Notes: generated from the sequence alone by a model not told the origin. A DNA stretch of 64,000 nucleotides from Paenibacillus massiliensis 2301065 = DSM 16942 (GCF_000377505.1 NZ_KB898196.1:62001-126000), one strand, 5' to 3'; shown: positions 34,340 to 44,442, counted from the stretch's first letter. Numbers and translations: made by a program.

Positions 34340-36700
34340 CTATTTCCCGTCCTGCCGGGCAGATTCGGAGCTGTCCTGCTGGTACAGCTTGCGATAATGC
34401 GTCGGGGTCATTCCCTCCTGCTTCTTGAAGATCCGATTGAAGTAGCTATGCTGATATCCAACCTGTACCGCCACATCGTTAATCAACAACGAGGTATCCC
34501 GCAACAGCTCCTTGGCCTTATCCAGCCGTAGCTCCGTTAGATAATCAATGAAGTTCTTACCTGTAACCTTCTTGAACCACTTGCTGAGTACAAACGGACT
34601 TGTGCCCGTATAATCAGCGCAGCTATCCAGCGAAATATTGTGCATGTAATTCTCGTTGATATAAGCCATTACCTGCTCCACGGTCCGTCGGAGGCCGGCG
34701 TCCGAGCGTTCTGCCATCTCCTTCAGGAACGGAGCGACCACCTTCGATCTGAACCAGTCGAGAATGAGACGCGGCTCATGGATCTGCGACAGCGCAGCAT
34801 ACATATTCGCACCCTTGAACAGCTGGTTAGGGTGAACGCCTGATATCATAATCGCATGCTGGATACTCCCGAGCAGATGCAGCATACCCTGCTGCACATC
34901 TATCGCCTTCGCGCCATCTGCACATAGCGCCTCCAGGAACTCCTCCAGCAGACGATAGGCCTCATCCGCCTCTCCCATACGAAGAGCCTGAATAAGCCCC
35001 CGTTCCAAAGTGAAGGAATACTGCGAGTCTGGTGCTGCTTCGCCAGTACGATCCATCTGCTCCAGATTGATGATCTGATTCTCTCCACTGAATTGACGAT
35101 AGCTGGCAGCCTGCTTCACGGATTCGAAGAGCAACGGAACCGCCGATACCCGATCGGTCGGGGCGGCAAAAGCAATCGTCACTCTCATCTTGAGCATGCG
35201 ATTGATCGCCCCTGTCAATTCCTCTGCGAAGGTCTGTACCTGTTTCAACAGCTGTTCTTCAGGTGTCCCCATAATAAGTAAGCCAGCCGTCAGATCGTGG
35301 AAATGGATACTCTCCGCTTGGTGGAAGTGTTCAGCAGCCATCTCACCCATGATATTAACAGCCGCGAAGGATACCAGACTCTCGTCACCATCCCTGAATT
35401 TCCCCTCCAGGCTGGAGATCCCTGTTAATTGAATATAGAGCACCACCAATTGGCAGCTGTCCATGCTCCATTGATAGCGTTCCATTCGCTTACGAAGCTC
35501 CTGCTCGGAATACGCATACATATTCCCTTGGAAAAGCTGATGCAGGAAGCTCTCCTTCACTTGGGGAAGCTGCTCGGATAGCGTGTACTGTAGCGCGTGA
35601 CTCTCCCCGTATAGATGTAGCCAGCGCTGCTCAATCACGGAGAACTCATCCACTCGGGCATGAGCAGCCGCATCCTCTGGCATTAACGTCTGCATGAGCC
35701 TTCTGACTGGAGAATAAATCTTCCGCGAGGCGAACCAGGACAGGATTGCTGCCAGCAGCAACGCACAAGAGCTTACCGCGAAGATCAGACGAGAAATAAA
35801 GATGACAGGAGCCGTAATACTCGTGATTGGAGAAGCCGAGACATACAGCCATTCCGCAGCAATCCGAGAGAAGCTGCCATAAGTAACGGCGTAGGTCATA
35901 TCCTCCCATTTGAACAGGAACGAGGACGAGCTCCCGGAGGCACGCTGCTCCTGAATGGCGCTGCGCAGGGCGCTCACGAAAGGAGCGTCCTCCGTACTCC
36001 CCCCGGCAGAGACGAACAGATCACCTGTCGTCCTCAGCAGGAAGGTCTCGCCGTTTTTGTAAGGCATCATCGTCTTCAGCATGGCGGCTACCTTCTCTGA
36101 ATCCATACGCATCAGCAGAGCTCCGTTCGGACTCTGGCTGCCACCGGGAATATGGTGGATTAGCGTCAGGTCCTTCTCCCAAGGTCGATTGGGATCAAAC
36201 GCCCACTGCGCCCAGTAGGTGCTCTGTTCTTGCTCCATCAGCTTCTCGTAGCGCTCGACTACCGCAGCCGAGGACACGAGACCATACTCCGGATTGAATA
36301 GAACAGGCTGCTCCTCTGACAAATACAGCTCTACCTGTTTTGCCATGGAGCTAGAGCCTTGCATGACCACCAGCGTCTTGGTAATATCCCACGCCCGTTC
36401 ATGGTTCAGCGTGAAATCCATTCCCTTGAGACTGTAATCGAACTTCGGATCGAAGGCCCAATGCGCCAGCATGAGCTCCAGATTCGTTAATTGATCATTC
36501 ATGTAAGCTGCCCGCTGCTCGATCTGACGATTGTGGTTCGCCAGCAGCTCACTCTCCAGTCTGCCGCCAGCCATCCAATAGATCATTGCACCAATAATGA
36601 ATCCGGGAATGGAGGACACGACGAGGACTATAGTCAAGTTACTGCGAAAATACCGTCCCCGGTGTCCCGCCCGGAACGGACTGTACCGATTCCATTGCAT
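34340..36700 (-). CDS. Membrane-anchored AraC family regulator, YesS-like
   Basis: About 786 residues. One membrane helix near residue 20 (LTIVLVVSSIPGFIIGAMIYW) and another near 300 (FISRLIFAVSSCALLLAAIL) enclose a Cache-like extracellular sensor domain. The cytosolic half ends in two AraC helix-turn-helix motifs (ISLDSCADYTGTSPFVLSKWF and TSLLINDVAVQVGYQHSYFNRIFKKQ). This is the build of YesS-type regulators that sense sugars outside the cell and activate adjacent uptake genes. I chose ATG 36700, with AAAGGA just upstream, over the frame start at 36811. It lies between the transporter and enzyme genes. Confidence 0.85.
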   Translation of the reverse strand: MQWNRYSPFRAGHRGRYFRSNLTIVLVVSSIPGFIIGAMIYWMAGGRLESELLANHNRQIEQRAAYMNDQLTNLELMLAHWAFDPKFDYSLKGMDFTLNHERAWDITKTLVVMQGSSSMAKQVELYLSEEQPVLFNPEYGLVSSAAVVERYEKLMEQEQSTYWAQWAFDPNRPWEKDLTLIHHIPGGSQSPNGALLMRMDSEKVAAMLKTMMPYKNGETFLLRTTGDLFVSAGGSTEDAPFVSALRSAIQEQRASGSSSSFLFKWEDMTYAVTYGSFSRIAAEWLYVSASPITSITAPVIFISRLIFAVSSCALLLAAILSWFASRKIYSPVRRLMQTLMPEDAAAHARVDEFSVIEQRWLHLYGESHALQYTLSEQLPQVKESFLHQLFQGNMYAYSEQELRKRMERYQWSMDSCQLVVLYIQLTGISSLEGKFRDGDESLVSFAAVNIMGEMAAEHFHQAESIHFHDLTAGLLIMGTPEEQLLKQVQTFAEELTGAINRMLKMRVTIAFAAPTDRVSAVPLLFESVKQAASYRQFSGENQIINLEQMDRTGEAAPDSQYSFTLERGLIQALRMGEADEAYRLLEEFLEALCADGAKAIDVQQGMLHLLGSIQHAIMISGVHPNQLFKGANMYAALSQIHEPRLILDWFRSKVVAPFLKEMAERSDAGLRRTVEQVMAYINENYMHNISLDSCADYTGTSPFVLSKWFKKVTGKNFIDYLTELRLDKAKELLRDTSLLINDVAVQVGYQHSYFNRIFKKQEGMTPTHYRKLYQQDSSESARQDGK

Positions 36701-36964
36701 CGCGATCCTTTTCAATGTGCTCTCACCAGCCGAATTAGATTTGAAGTGAAGCCGAACTGTACGCTTCTTCTTCGGCTCCATCCGGCTGGGTCTGCATCCA
36801 TGAGAGCACACATCTTGCTGCTCTATACGCCATGGTTGCTATCGCTACTGGGATGCTGCCTTGGACAACCTTTCGAAGTAATATACTGCTTCATGGCTGG
36901 CACAGACTCCACGATTAATGGAGCCTATGTCAGCCATAGCAGGATCTAACTATCGAAAGTACCC

Positions 36965-38524
36965 TTATTTCTCGGAATTCGCGTACAGCTCGTTCATTTC
37001 ATTTACCAGTTCATCTCCGCCTGTGTTGCGCCATACCTCAAATGCAGCCTTCAGGCCTGCTTCGTCAAGCTGTCCTACAATGAATTTGATACGTGCGTCG
37101 TTGATGATATTGTCCAGCTGCGAGCCTTTTTGTGAATACACCTTGGAGATGAAGGCCTCCGCCGGATTATTCACAATGAACTCCTCATTAGCCTTCTGTA
37201 CGGCATTTTGCTTGATCAACAGAGGCGTCTGCTTCACCTTGGCCGTGCGATCCTCAGGGATGAATGCCAGCATTTGGTTCAGTCCCTCAACCTCACTCTC
37301 CAGCAGGACTGTATCCTTGGAACGCTCCACAGCTCCGTCCACTATGGCATAGTGCTTGCCTTCCAGGCCATAGTTCAACAGTGTCTGATTATCGGCATCG
37401 TTCAGCTGATCGAGGAATTTCAGTACCTTTTTCAGCTCATCCTCCGTCTTCACCGTAGATTTCGGAATGGCCAGGATGCCTGAGAAGCCTGAAGTCGGCA
37501 GCGTGCGCAGTTGACCATCTGGACCCTTGACTCCGCCATTAACATCAATATAGTGCTGGTCCGGCTGATCCTGACCTGATTTCTCCAGCGCAGCGTGAAT
37601 CCGATTGTCGATCCGTGCTCCACCGTCTACCACGTCTACGATTACGCCAGCCTTGTTATTCACGATCGGATCTGTCCATTTGGCGCTGTCCATGACCGGG
37701 AAGTCTGAGTTGATCAGCTTCTCATCGTAGAGCTTTTTCATAAATTTAAGCGCTTCCAAATATTCAGGATACTCATGCTCCGGCACAAGCTTGCCATCCT
37801 TCACGCCCCATTTATTAGGCGAATTAAACCACAGCTTGATTGTATCGAAGCCACTTGCCCATTGTCCGGTCCATTTCACCAGCACCATACCGTAGGTGTC
37901 AGCCTGACCATTGCCATCCGGGTCCTGCTCCTTGAATGCCTTGAGCATATTATAGAAGTCATCGACCGTCTCTGGCTCCTTCATACCGAGCTTATCCAGC
38001 CAATCCTTCCGGAATGCCATACCGTTACGACCGAGGTTGCGTCCACGATAGATCCCGTAGTTCTTGCCTTCAATTGAGGAGTTCTTCATAATGACCGGGT
38101 TGGCCTGACTGAGATTCGGGTAATCCTTCAGATAAGGACCAACCTCCCAGAAGGCGCCTGATTTGGCAGCGTTCACAAAACTGGATGCCTTGACATCGCC
38201 TACATAAATAATATGCGGCAGCTTGCCTGAGGCCAGTGTAATATTGAATTTGTCCGCATAGGAAGCATTAGGCACCCATTCAAAATGGATCTTCGTTCCT
38301 GTGCGCTTCTCAATCTCGGCTGCAGTCGGACTACCATCCTTCGGATAATTCGTTTTGAAGATTGGAAGCATGATATTCAGATTCAAAGCACCATCATCAG
38401 CCCCTGCTGATCCTTGATCCTGATCACCGGAATTGGCGGAGTTGCCACCGGCACAACCTGCGATCAAAGTTACTATCATCATAGCAGCAATCAGCATTGA
38501 CAACCAGCGTTTCGTGTTAGCCAT
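36965..38524 (-). CDS. Extracellular sugar-binding lipoprotein, LplA/YtcQ family
   Basis: Solute-binding protein of a carbohydrate ABC importer, 519 residues. The signal peptide ends in the lipobox LIAGC (about residue 24), and a Gly/Ser/Asp-rich spacer follows. Segments typical of the LplA family include YPKDGSPTAAEIEKRTGTKI, LDKLGMKEPETVDDFYNMLKAF and GQADTYGMVL. Size and neighbours match the YtcQ/LplA group that binds oligosaccharides. ATG 38524 has GGAGGGG 6 bases upstream. It comes after both permease genes; the ATPase is not in the window and is probably a shared MsmX-type protein. Confidence 0.88.
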   Translation of the reverse strand: MANTKRWLSMLIAAMMIVTLIAGCAGGNSANSGDQDQGSAGADDGALNLNIMLPIFKTNYPKDGSPTAAEIEKRTGTKIHFEWVPNASYADKFNITLASGKLPHIIYVGDVKASSFVNAAKSGAFWEVGPYLKDYPNLSQANPVIMKNSSIEGKNYGIYRGRNLGRNGMAFRKDWLDKLGMKEPETVDDFYNMLKAFKEQDPDGNGQADTYGMVLVKWTGQWASGFDTIKLWFNSPNKWGVKDGKLVPEHEYPEYLEALKFMKKLYDEKLINSDFPVMDSAKWTDPIVNNKAGVIVDVVDGGARIDNRIHAALEKSGQDQPDQHYIDVNGGVKGPDGQLRTLPTSGFSGILAIPKSTVKTEDELKKVLKFLDQLNDADNQTLLNYGLEGKHYAIVDGAVERSKDTVLLESEVEGLNQMLAFIPEDRTAKVKQTPLLIKQNAVQKANEEFIVNNPAEAFISKVYSQKGSQLDNIINDARIKFIVGQLDEAGLKAAFEVWRNTGGDELVNEMNELYANSEK

Positions 38525-38634
38525 ACATGTCCCCTCCATTATACTTATTCATTTTCTTGCCAGTCTGAGAACTTGCTCTACTCGTCTGAGAACTTGCTAA
38601 TGACCCTCTTCAACACCGCTTCCCTATCCATAAC

Positions 38635-39519
38635 TTAGCCCTTCACAGAGCCCAGCATCACCCCTTTGGCAAAATGCTTTTGTAGGAATGGATATACTAG
38701 CATAATCGGCACTGTACCAACGACGATGACCGCCATCTTGACTGCCTGGTCCGGTGGCTGTACAAAATTCGGGTCCATTGAACTCAGATCACCAGCAGCC
38801 GACTGGGATAGCATGACGATCTGACGCAGAATGACCTGCAGGGGCCATTTGCTCGGATCATTGATGTACAAGAGCGCCGAGAAGAAGTTGTTCCAGTGCC
38901 CCACCGCGTAGAACAAGGTGAACGTCGCCAGCACCGGCTTGGAGAGTGGGAGTACGATCCGCCATAGCAGCCCAAGCTCGGTACAGCCATCAATCTTGGC
39001 AGCCTCCTCCATCTCAAGTGGCAGCTCCTGAAAGAAGTTCTTCACAATGATCAGATTGAAGGCACTGATTGCTGCAGGATAAATCAACGCGTTCAGGGAA
39101 TCGAGCATATTCAGCTCACGAATGACGAGATACGTCGGGATCATCCCGCCGCTGAACAGCATGGTGAAGATGATCAGATTCAGAATCAGATTGCGCCCCA
39201 TCAGCTGCTTCTTCGCCAATGGATACGCCATAGTGACGGTGCAAAAGAGATTCACAATCGTCCCGACAACCGTCACATAGATCGAGACGCCAATACTGTT
39301 CACAATCGTATCCGTGGAGAAAATGAAGCGGTACGCATCTAGCGAAAATGTAGTCGGAATCAGAAATACAGCACGCTGTGTAATCTCTGCCTCCGTCGCG
39401 AAGGAGCCGGACACGACGAATATGAATGGAATAATCGCTACAATGCCGATTAGACCGAGGAAGACATAGTTGAAGATGTCAAACGTCACGCCTCCAGCAG
39501 TTCTATATTGTTTGGCCAC
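38635..39519 (-). CDS. Carbohydrate ABC permease, LplC/YtcP/YesQ family
   Basis: 294 residues with six membrane helices. The cytoplasmic EAA loop reads EMEEAAKIDGCTELGLLWRIVLP, where the coupling helix contacts the ATPase. The N-terminus (FDIFNYVFLGLIGIVAIIPF) and the C-terminal end YPFLQKHFAKGVMLGSVKG are typical of LplC. The start is GTG with AAGGA upstream. It lies 36 bases after lplB-like, with which it forms the heterodimeric channel. Confidence 0.9.
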   Translation of the reverse strand: MAKQYRTAGGVTFDIFNYVFLGLIGIVAIIPFIFVVSGSFATEAEITQRAVFLIPTTFSLDAYRFIFSTDTIVNSIGVSIYVTVVGTIVNLFCTVTMAYPLAKKQLMGRNLILNLIIFTMLFSGGMIPTYLVIRELNMLDSLNALIYPAAISAFNLIIVKNFFQELPLEMEEAAKIDGCTELGLLWRIVLPLSKPVLATFTLFYAVGHWNNFFSALLYINDPSKWPLQVILRQIVMLSQSAAGDLSSMDPNFVQPPDQAVKMAVIVVGTVPIMLVYPFLQKHFAKGVMLGSVKG

Positions 39520-39555
39520 GCTCTATCCTTCCCTTCCGAAGATCTTAGTCATAGC

Positions 39556-40521
39556 TTAGTAAATGCCGGACTCACCAAACTTCTTGGCCAGCCAGTTCGT
39601 GCCCAGTACCATAATGACGCCGATCACCGACTTGAACAGCCCTACAGCTGTACTGTAGCTGAACGCACCTTGTGTGATCCCGAGTGTGTACACGTACGTA
39701 TCGAATACCTCCGCTACTTCACGGTTGAGTGCATTCATCATCAGGTAGATTTGCTCAAAGCCGTTGTCGAGGATCGTCCCCATACGTAGAATCAACAAAA
39801 TAACAATCGTGCTACGAATAGCTGGAAGTGTAATATGCCAAATCTGCCGCCAACGGTTCGCACCATCCACAGTCGCCGCCTCGTACTGCTCCATATCTAC
39901 TCCAGAGAGCGCCGCCAGGAAAATGATTGTCCCCCAGCCGCACTCCTTCCAGATGGTCTGGAGGATGATCAGCGGACGGAACCAGTCAGGATTGGCGAGG
40001 AAATCAATTTTTTGCCCTGTAAACGCATACACAATCTCATTGACTGTGCCGCCTTCCGTCGTTAAGAGCACATAAGACATACTCGCAACAATAACCATAG
40101 AGATGAAATGTGGTACATACACCATAGTTTGAATGGTTTTCTTATAAAAGGAAAGCCGAATTTCATTCAGCAGCAGCGCCAGTATGATCGGTGCCGGGAA
40201 GAAAAATATAAGATTATAGAAGGACAGGATCAATGTATTGCGCAGCAGCATAAAGAAATCGGGATTTTGAAAAAACACACGAAAATGCTCCAACCCTACC
40301 CATTCGCTCTTCCAAAAGCCCAAAAACGGCTGATAGTCCTTAAAGGCTAACATGACCCCCCACATCGGGATGTACTTGAATATCAGAAAATACAGCAGAC
40401 CTGGGATCAAGAGGATATACAGCCATCGATCACGGATCAGCCTCTTCTTGCGGAGTGCCCATTTATTAGGATACAGTCTTGGCTGCGATGCCGCCAGGTC
40501 CTGAACTGCTCCACGCTCCAT
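39556..40521 (-). CDS. Carbohydrate ABC permease, LplB/YesP family
   Basis: 321 residues, first gene of the leftward rhamnogalacturonan operon. Six membrane helices, with the LplB signature LLIPGLLYFLIFKYIPMWGVM near residue 35 and the EAA loop GVDMEQYEAATVDGANRWRQIW. The C-terminus ends NWLAKKFGESGIY. GGAGG lies 8 bases before the ATG. The 334-base gap to the divergent GH42 gene must hold the promoters of both. Confidence 0.9.
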   Translation of the reverse strand: MERGAVQDLAASQPRLYPNKWALRKKRLIRDRWLYILLIPGLLYFLIFKYIPMWGVMLAFKDYQPFLGFWKSEWVGLEHFRVFFQNPDFFMLLRNTLILSFYNLIFFFPAPIILALLLNEIRLSFYKKTIQTMVYVPHFISMVIVASMSYVLLTTEGGTVNEIVYAFTGQKIDFLANPDWFRPLIILQTIWKECGWGTIIFLAALSGVDMEQYEAATVDGANRWRQIWHITLPAIRSTIVILLILRMGTILDNGFEQIYLMMNALNREVAEVFDTYVYTLGITQGAFSYSTAVGLFKSVIGVIMVLGTNWLAKKFGESGIY

Positions 40522-40855
40522 TACGAATCACCTCCGGTTGTCATCACAACAATTACGATTGAAGCAGCCATGGAATGCCACAATCCTTTGCGTGAGTTCA
40601 TTATGGAATGAGGAGCATTTTCCGGCAATTAGACTTTTTCAACGGGGCTGTTATTGGCCTGATTTGACCGGATACTAGGCCTCTTCAAGAAAGTGCAAAC
40701 GGTGCAAAACATTACTATTGCGCGCAATGACGCCGCCGCTTATGCTTCCCCTGTTAAGTGACTATAGGAGAAATTCAGGTAGTAGCCAATCAGAATTGGT
40801 TCAGTGTACGCAATGAAATATCTACTCACCTACGAGACAAGGAGGCTGTACGAGT
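40522..40855. promoter_or_regulatory. Divergent regulatory region of the rhamnogalacturonan locus
   Basis: Gap between divergent permease and GH42 genes. It holds a direct repeat GTGCAAACGGTGCAAAAC (about 40696-40712), a TTGAAA on the minus strand and several weak -10-like hexamers. No promoter stands out, as is usual for activator-dependent genes, and no canonical catabolite-repression site is seen. Confidence 0.4.
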
Positions 40856-42853
40856 ATGACGGCTAAGCTGTATCACGGGGCTGCCTGGTATCCCGAGCTG
40901 TGGAATGAGGATGTGCTGAAGCAGGATATTCGACTGATGAAGGAGACCGGAATTAATCTGGTCCGTATGGGGGAATTCATATGGAGTGTGCTGGAGCCAG
41001 AGGAGGGGCGTATCGATATCACGCCGTTCGCCGACTTCATTGAACGTCTGCATCGGCACGGGATTGATACGATCATGTGCACACCTACGCCTACTCCGCC
41101 GATCTGGATGACCCATCAGCATCCCGAGCGCTGCTTCGTAGATCAGCAAGGCACGGTCATGGGACACGGAGCTCGTCAGCACATTTGCACGAATCATCCT
41201 TATTTCCGGGAACGGGCTGCCATTCTGGCAGAGCATCTCGCACGGGAGCTCGGGCCATTGCCTGGCCTTGTGGGCTGGCAGCTGGACAATGAATTCAAAG
41301 CCCATGTAGCCGAATGTATGTGTAGCACCTGCCTGGGGCTATGGCATGAATGGCTGGAGGCACGCTACGGTACTATCGAGCAGTTGAATGAAGCTTGGGG
41401 AACGAATATCTGGAATCAGCGCTATCAGCGCTTCGATCAGGTGCCCCAGCCGGGGCCGGCTCCATTCCTGCATAGCTCCTCGCTGTGGACTATGTATCGT
41501 CTCTTCTCCATGGAGAAGATCGCCGAATTCGCAGATGAGCAGGCGGCTGTCCTGCGTCGCTATTCGGATGCTCCCATCACGCACAACAGCAGCGTTGCCT
41601 TTCATGTGGATAATGAACGGCTGTACCAGAATCTCGACTTCGCCTCATACGATACCTACGCCTCACAGGAGAACGTGCACGCGTATCTTCTGAACTGTGA
41701 CCTGTGGCGTAATTTCAAGCCGGGCCGGAGCTTCTGGATTATGGAGACAAGCTCCTCCTTCGCGGGCTCACTGAAGAGCTATGCTCATCCGCATCCGAAT
41801 GGCTATCTGAAGGCTGAGGCGGTAGCTGCCTATGCGCTGGGAGCTGAAGCGTTCTGCTACTGGCTCTGGCGACAGCAGCGCAGCGGCAGTGAGCAGACGC
41901 ACAGTGCCGTGCTAAGCGCTTGGGGCGATTACGGAGTAGGATATGCCAATATCCTGGAGGTCGATTCCGCTCGCCGCGAGCTAGAGCCCTGGCTACTTCA
42001 TAGCCATCCCGTGCAGGCCGAAGTAGCCATTACCTATTCAGACCGTACCAAGGCGTTCCTCGCAACAGAGCCGCATCGGGGACTGAATTACCGTGGACTG
42101 CTAGGGGATTACTACAAGCGCGTGCTGAACATGGGGATTCATCGTGACCTGCTGCCGGAGGGAGCTGAGCTTAGTGGATACAAGCTACTGCTTACACCTT
42201 TCGTTCATTATATATCTCCCGAGTATTTGGCTAAGGCTCGGCAATTTGTAGCCGAGGGTGGCACCTGGATTGTAGGTCCGCTGAGCGGTGGACGAACCCA
42301 AGAGCATACGATTCATACAGATGCTGCGCTGGGCAAGGAGCTCGAACAGTTGGCTGGTGTCAAGACGAAGTATACGTACCCGATGGAGCAATCCGGGGCG
42401 ATCGGCCATGCCTTCGGTGTCTCGGCGGGATTATCGTTATGGAGTGCCCTCTTCGAGCCACTTCCCGGCGAGGCGGTCAGTATAGGGGAAGTCCTCGGTG
42501 GACTGACACCCGGCTTGTCCTTCGTCACCGAACGCAGCTATGGACGCGGGTCCGTCGTCATGCTCGGCTCGCTGCCAACCGGTGACGACGGAGATCTGCT
42601 GCTACGCAAGCTGATTGATCATTATGCAGCGCAATCCGAGGTTCGGTTGCGGAGTAATGTCACCTCGGGGACCATTGTCTGTCCCCGCCAGGGAGAGGAC
42701 TACGAGCTATGGGTGATCGTCAATATGGACGGTCATGGCGGCTCCGTCACACTTCCGCACTTGGGAGAGGACGCCTTGAGCGGACAGCAGCTGCCTCCCG
42801 GACCACTCAAAATTGGAGCTTATGAGTACAGAGTAGTTCGTTTTCCTGCGTAA
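40856..42853 (+). CDS. GH42 beta-galactosidase, YesZ-like
   Basis: Removes terminal beta-galactose from galactan side chains of rhamnogalacturonan I. 665 residues, the family size. The (alpha/beta)8 barrel starts YHGAAWYPELWNEDVLKQDI and NLVRMGEFIWSVLEP. The acid/base Glu is in VGWQLDNEFKAH and the nucleophile Glu in SFWIMETSSSFAG; a trimerisation domain and a small C-terminal beta domain follow. There is no signal peptide, so imported oligosaccharides are the substrate. AAGGAGG lies 10 bases before the ATG. It is divergent from the transporter and enzyme operon and probably co-regulated. Confidence 0.92.
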   Translation: MTAKLYHGAAWYPELWNEDVLKQDIRLMKETGINLVRMGEFIWSVLEPEEGRIDITPFADFIERLHRHGIDTIMCTPTPTPPIWMTHQHPERCFVDQQGTVMGHGARQHICTNHPYFRERAAILAEHLARELGPLPGLVGWQLDNEFKAHVAECMCSTCLGLWHEWLEARYGTIEQLNEAWGTNIWNQRYQRFDQVPQPGPAPFLHSSSLWTMYRLFSMEKIAEFADEQAAVLRRYSDAPITHNSSVAFHVDNERLYQNLDFASYDTYASQENVHAYLLNCDLWRNFKPGRSFWIMETSSSFAGSLKSYAHPHPNGYLKAEAVAAYALGAEAFCYWLWRQQRSGSEQTHSAVLSAWGDYGVGYANILEVDSARRELEPWLLHSHPVQAEVAITYSDRTKAFLATEPHRGLNYRGLLGDYYKRVLNMGIHRDLLPEGAELSGYKLLLTPFVHYISPEYLAKARQFVAEGGTWIVGPLSGGRTQEHTIHTDAALGKELEQLAGVKTKYTYPMEQSGAIGHAFGVSAGLSLWSALFEPLPGEAVSIGEVLGGLTPGLSFVTERSYGRGSVVMLGSLPTGDDGDLLLRKLIDHYAAQSEVRLRSNVTSGTIVCPRQGEDYELWVIVNMDGHGGSVTLPHLGEDALSGQQLPPGPLKIGAYEYRVVRFPA

Positions 42854-42868
42854 AAAGTATAAATATGC

Positions 42869-42914
42869 AAAAGAAGCTTCCAGACCCACGTAGGTTGTGG
42901 TCTTGGAAGCTTCT
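42869..42914 (-). terminator. Long hairpin between GH42 and ARH genes
   Basis: AGAAGCTTCCAGACC pairs with GGTCTTGGAAGCTTCT around a 12-base loop. On the minus strand it is followed by TTTTG, so it mainly serves the leftward gene, though the stem may also protect the GH42 transcript. Confidence 0.75.
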
Positions 42915-42929
42915 CGTGCGTGGTCAGCA

Positions 42930-43033
42930 GAAAGCGGGGAAGCCCTAACTCAAATCAAAGAACGGCAAGCTTAACAGCAGTCGGCAGGGCTCCCCGCTTG
43001 CAGCGGCTCTAATCTCCGTTTTGATTCGGTCAA
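42930..43033. repeat. Dispersed palindromic element, copy B
   Basis: AAAGCGGGGAAGCCCTA (42931-42947) pairs with AGGGCTCCCCGCTT (42986-42999) around a 38-base loop containing GGCAAGCTTAACAG. The element continues GCAGCGGCTCTA and ends GATTCGGTCAAAG. It lies 23 bases beyond the ARH stop. Confidence 0.8.
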
Positions 43034-43055
43034 AGTCTAATCTAAAGTTCTTGCT

Positions 43056-44441
43056 CTATGTCTGCTGGCGCAGCTTCAGGAATACCTGATAGCTACGCTC
43101 GGCACAAGAGGAGATGGACACCGGATCAAAGCCGATCAGGTCAGCATACAGCGTATCATTTAGCGGATCTGTCCAGGACTGCGGCAGCTGTGATGCACCG
43201 AGTCGTGCGCCCATAATGGAGCCTACCGTAGCCCCGTTGCAGTCCGTGTCCATTCCACCGTATACAGAAGTGACTACCGCCTTCTCAAAATCATTGCCCG
43301 CATACACTAGTGATGCCGCTACCAACGCCGCATTGTTATTGGTGTGGACGGCATCATAGTGACTGAAGGCATCCCAGATCCGGCTGACGAGCTCCCGTTC
43401 ATTGCGAGCCTCAAGCCCGATCTCCATGCCGCGCTGCACATCCGCCGCCAAGCGACTGGTCCTCGGAATCTCACTTAAGCCGATCTGTACAATCCGCTCA
43501 CTGTCATCCTCCACAAATGCAGCCGCAATCATGGCCGCAGCCAGCATCTCGCCGTAAATGCCGTTCTTCACATGAGAGAACGAGGCATCGCGCCAGCCCA
43601 GCTCTGCTGCCAGCTCTGGTCGCCCGGCTACACCATAGGCCAGACCATCGGCACGAATCGCAGCTCCAATCCATTCCCGATAAGGATTCAAGTGCATCCG
43701 TACATGCTCCTGACGCTCCAACCAGTTCGAAGGCTTGCCCGGATGGAGATGAGAAGTCTCTTGCGCAAAATTCATGTAGGCTTGGGTCTCCGCTGTACAT
43801 ACCTGACTGTATGTCAGACGGCAATGCCACAGCTTCCCGATATCCCAGGAATCCCAGTCGAGCCCCTTCTCCTCCAGCATGAGCAGACCCAGAATCGTAT
43901 AACGGATATCATCATCGCTTTCCATGAAGCGAATTTTCTCCCGCACACTCAAGGGTCCCAACTCCGTCAACCCCAGTCCGTACTCCTCCTCAGCTCTGGA
44001 ATGCTCTGGTGTATAGCCCTGGATGGGCCAAGCATCTGCACCCTTGAACCACAGCTCGATATTCTCCCATCCCGGTCGTCCATCCTTGCCGTACAAATAA
44101 TCGGGGTGCTCCAGCGGCTTGCCGAGCGTGCAGCCAATACTGCGTCCCAACCAGGCACCACGAAATTTATCCTGCCATGTCTTCTCACTCCAGTCGGTCT
44201 GAAGAGTCCGTGGGCCATCGGGCCGCAGACGACGAATTCCTTCCAGATCTGAAGGCTCCTCGAAAGGAAATTCCGGAGCTACAGTAAGACTCATCAGCTC
44301 ATGATACAGCTCGAGCAGCTTATGTTCGTCCTGACCCACAGCTGTCCATCGCTCCGCAAAGCCCTGCGTATCACAGCCCTCTTCGCCCCGCTGTATGAGC
44401 TCCAGCCTCACCGTCTCTTGCAAGTCTGTCCAGCCTGCCAT
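43056..44441 (-). CDS. ADP-ribosylglycohydrolase family protein
   Basis: 461 residues. The DraG/ARH metal-binding signatures are FMESDDDIRYTILGLL (Asp cluster) and YGGMDTDCNGATVGSIMGA, with LGRSIGCTLGKPLE near the start of the domain. Members cleave ADP-ribose from proteins or small molecules; several act on free ADP-ribosyl compounds. It is 1 base after the nucleoside hydrolase stop (TAAcATG) with AAGGAG 9 bases upstream, so the two are translated together. In a nucleoside uptake operon it may process ADP-ribose-like or other ribosyl compounds rather than modified proteins; that is inference. Confidence 0.85.
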   Translation of the reverse strand: MAGWTDLQETVRLELIQRGEEGCDTQGFAERWTAVGQDEHKLLELYHELMSLTVAPEFPFEEPSDLEGIRRLRPDGPRTLQTDWSEKTWQDKFRGAWLGRSIGCTLGKPLEHPDYLYGKDGRPGWENIELWFKGADAWPIQGYTPEHSRAEEEYGLGLTELGPLSVREKIRFMESDDDIRYTILGLLMLEEKGLDWDSWDIGKLWHCRLTYSQVCTAETQAYMNFAQETSHLHPGKPSNWLERQEHVRMHLNPYREWIGAAIRADGLAYGVAGRPELAAELGWRDASFSHVKNGIYGEMLAAAMIAAAFVEDDSERIVQIGLSEIPRTSRLAADVQRGMEIGLEARNERELVSRIWDAFSHYDAVHTNNNAALVAASLVYAGNDFEKAVVTSVYGGMDTDCNGATVGSIMGARLGASQLPQSWTDPLNDTLYADLIGFDPVSISSCAERSYQVFLKLRQQT

Positions 44442-44442
44442 G

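Noticed and set aside
40690-40715. Catabolite-repression (cre) site at GTGCAAACGGTGCAAAAC
   Set aside because: Three positions deviate from the cre consensus, including the conserved 3' C; it is better described as a direct repeat GTGCAAA.
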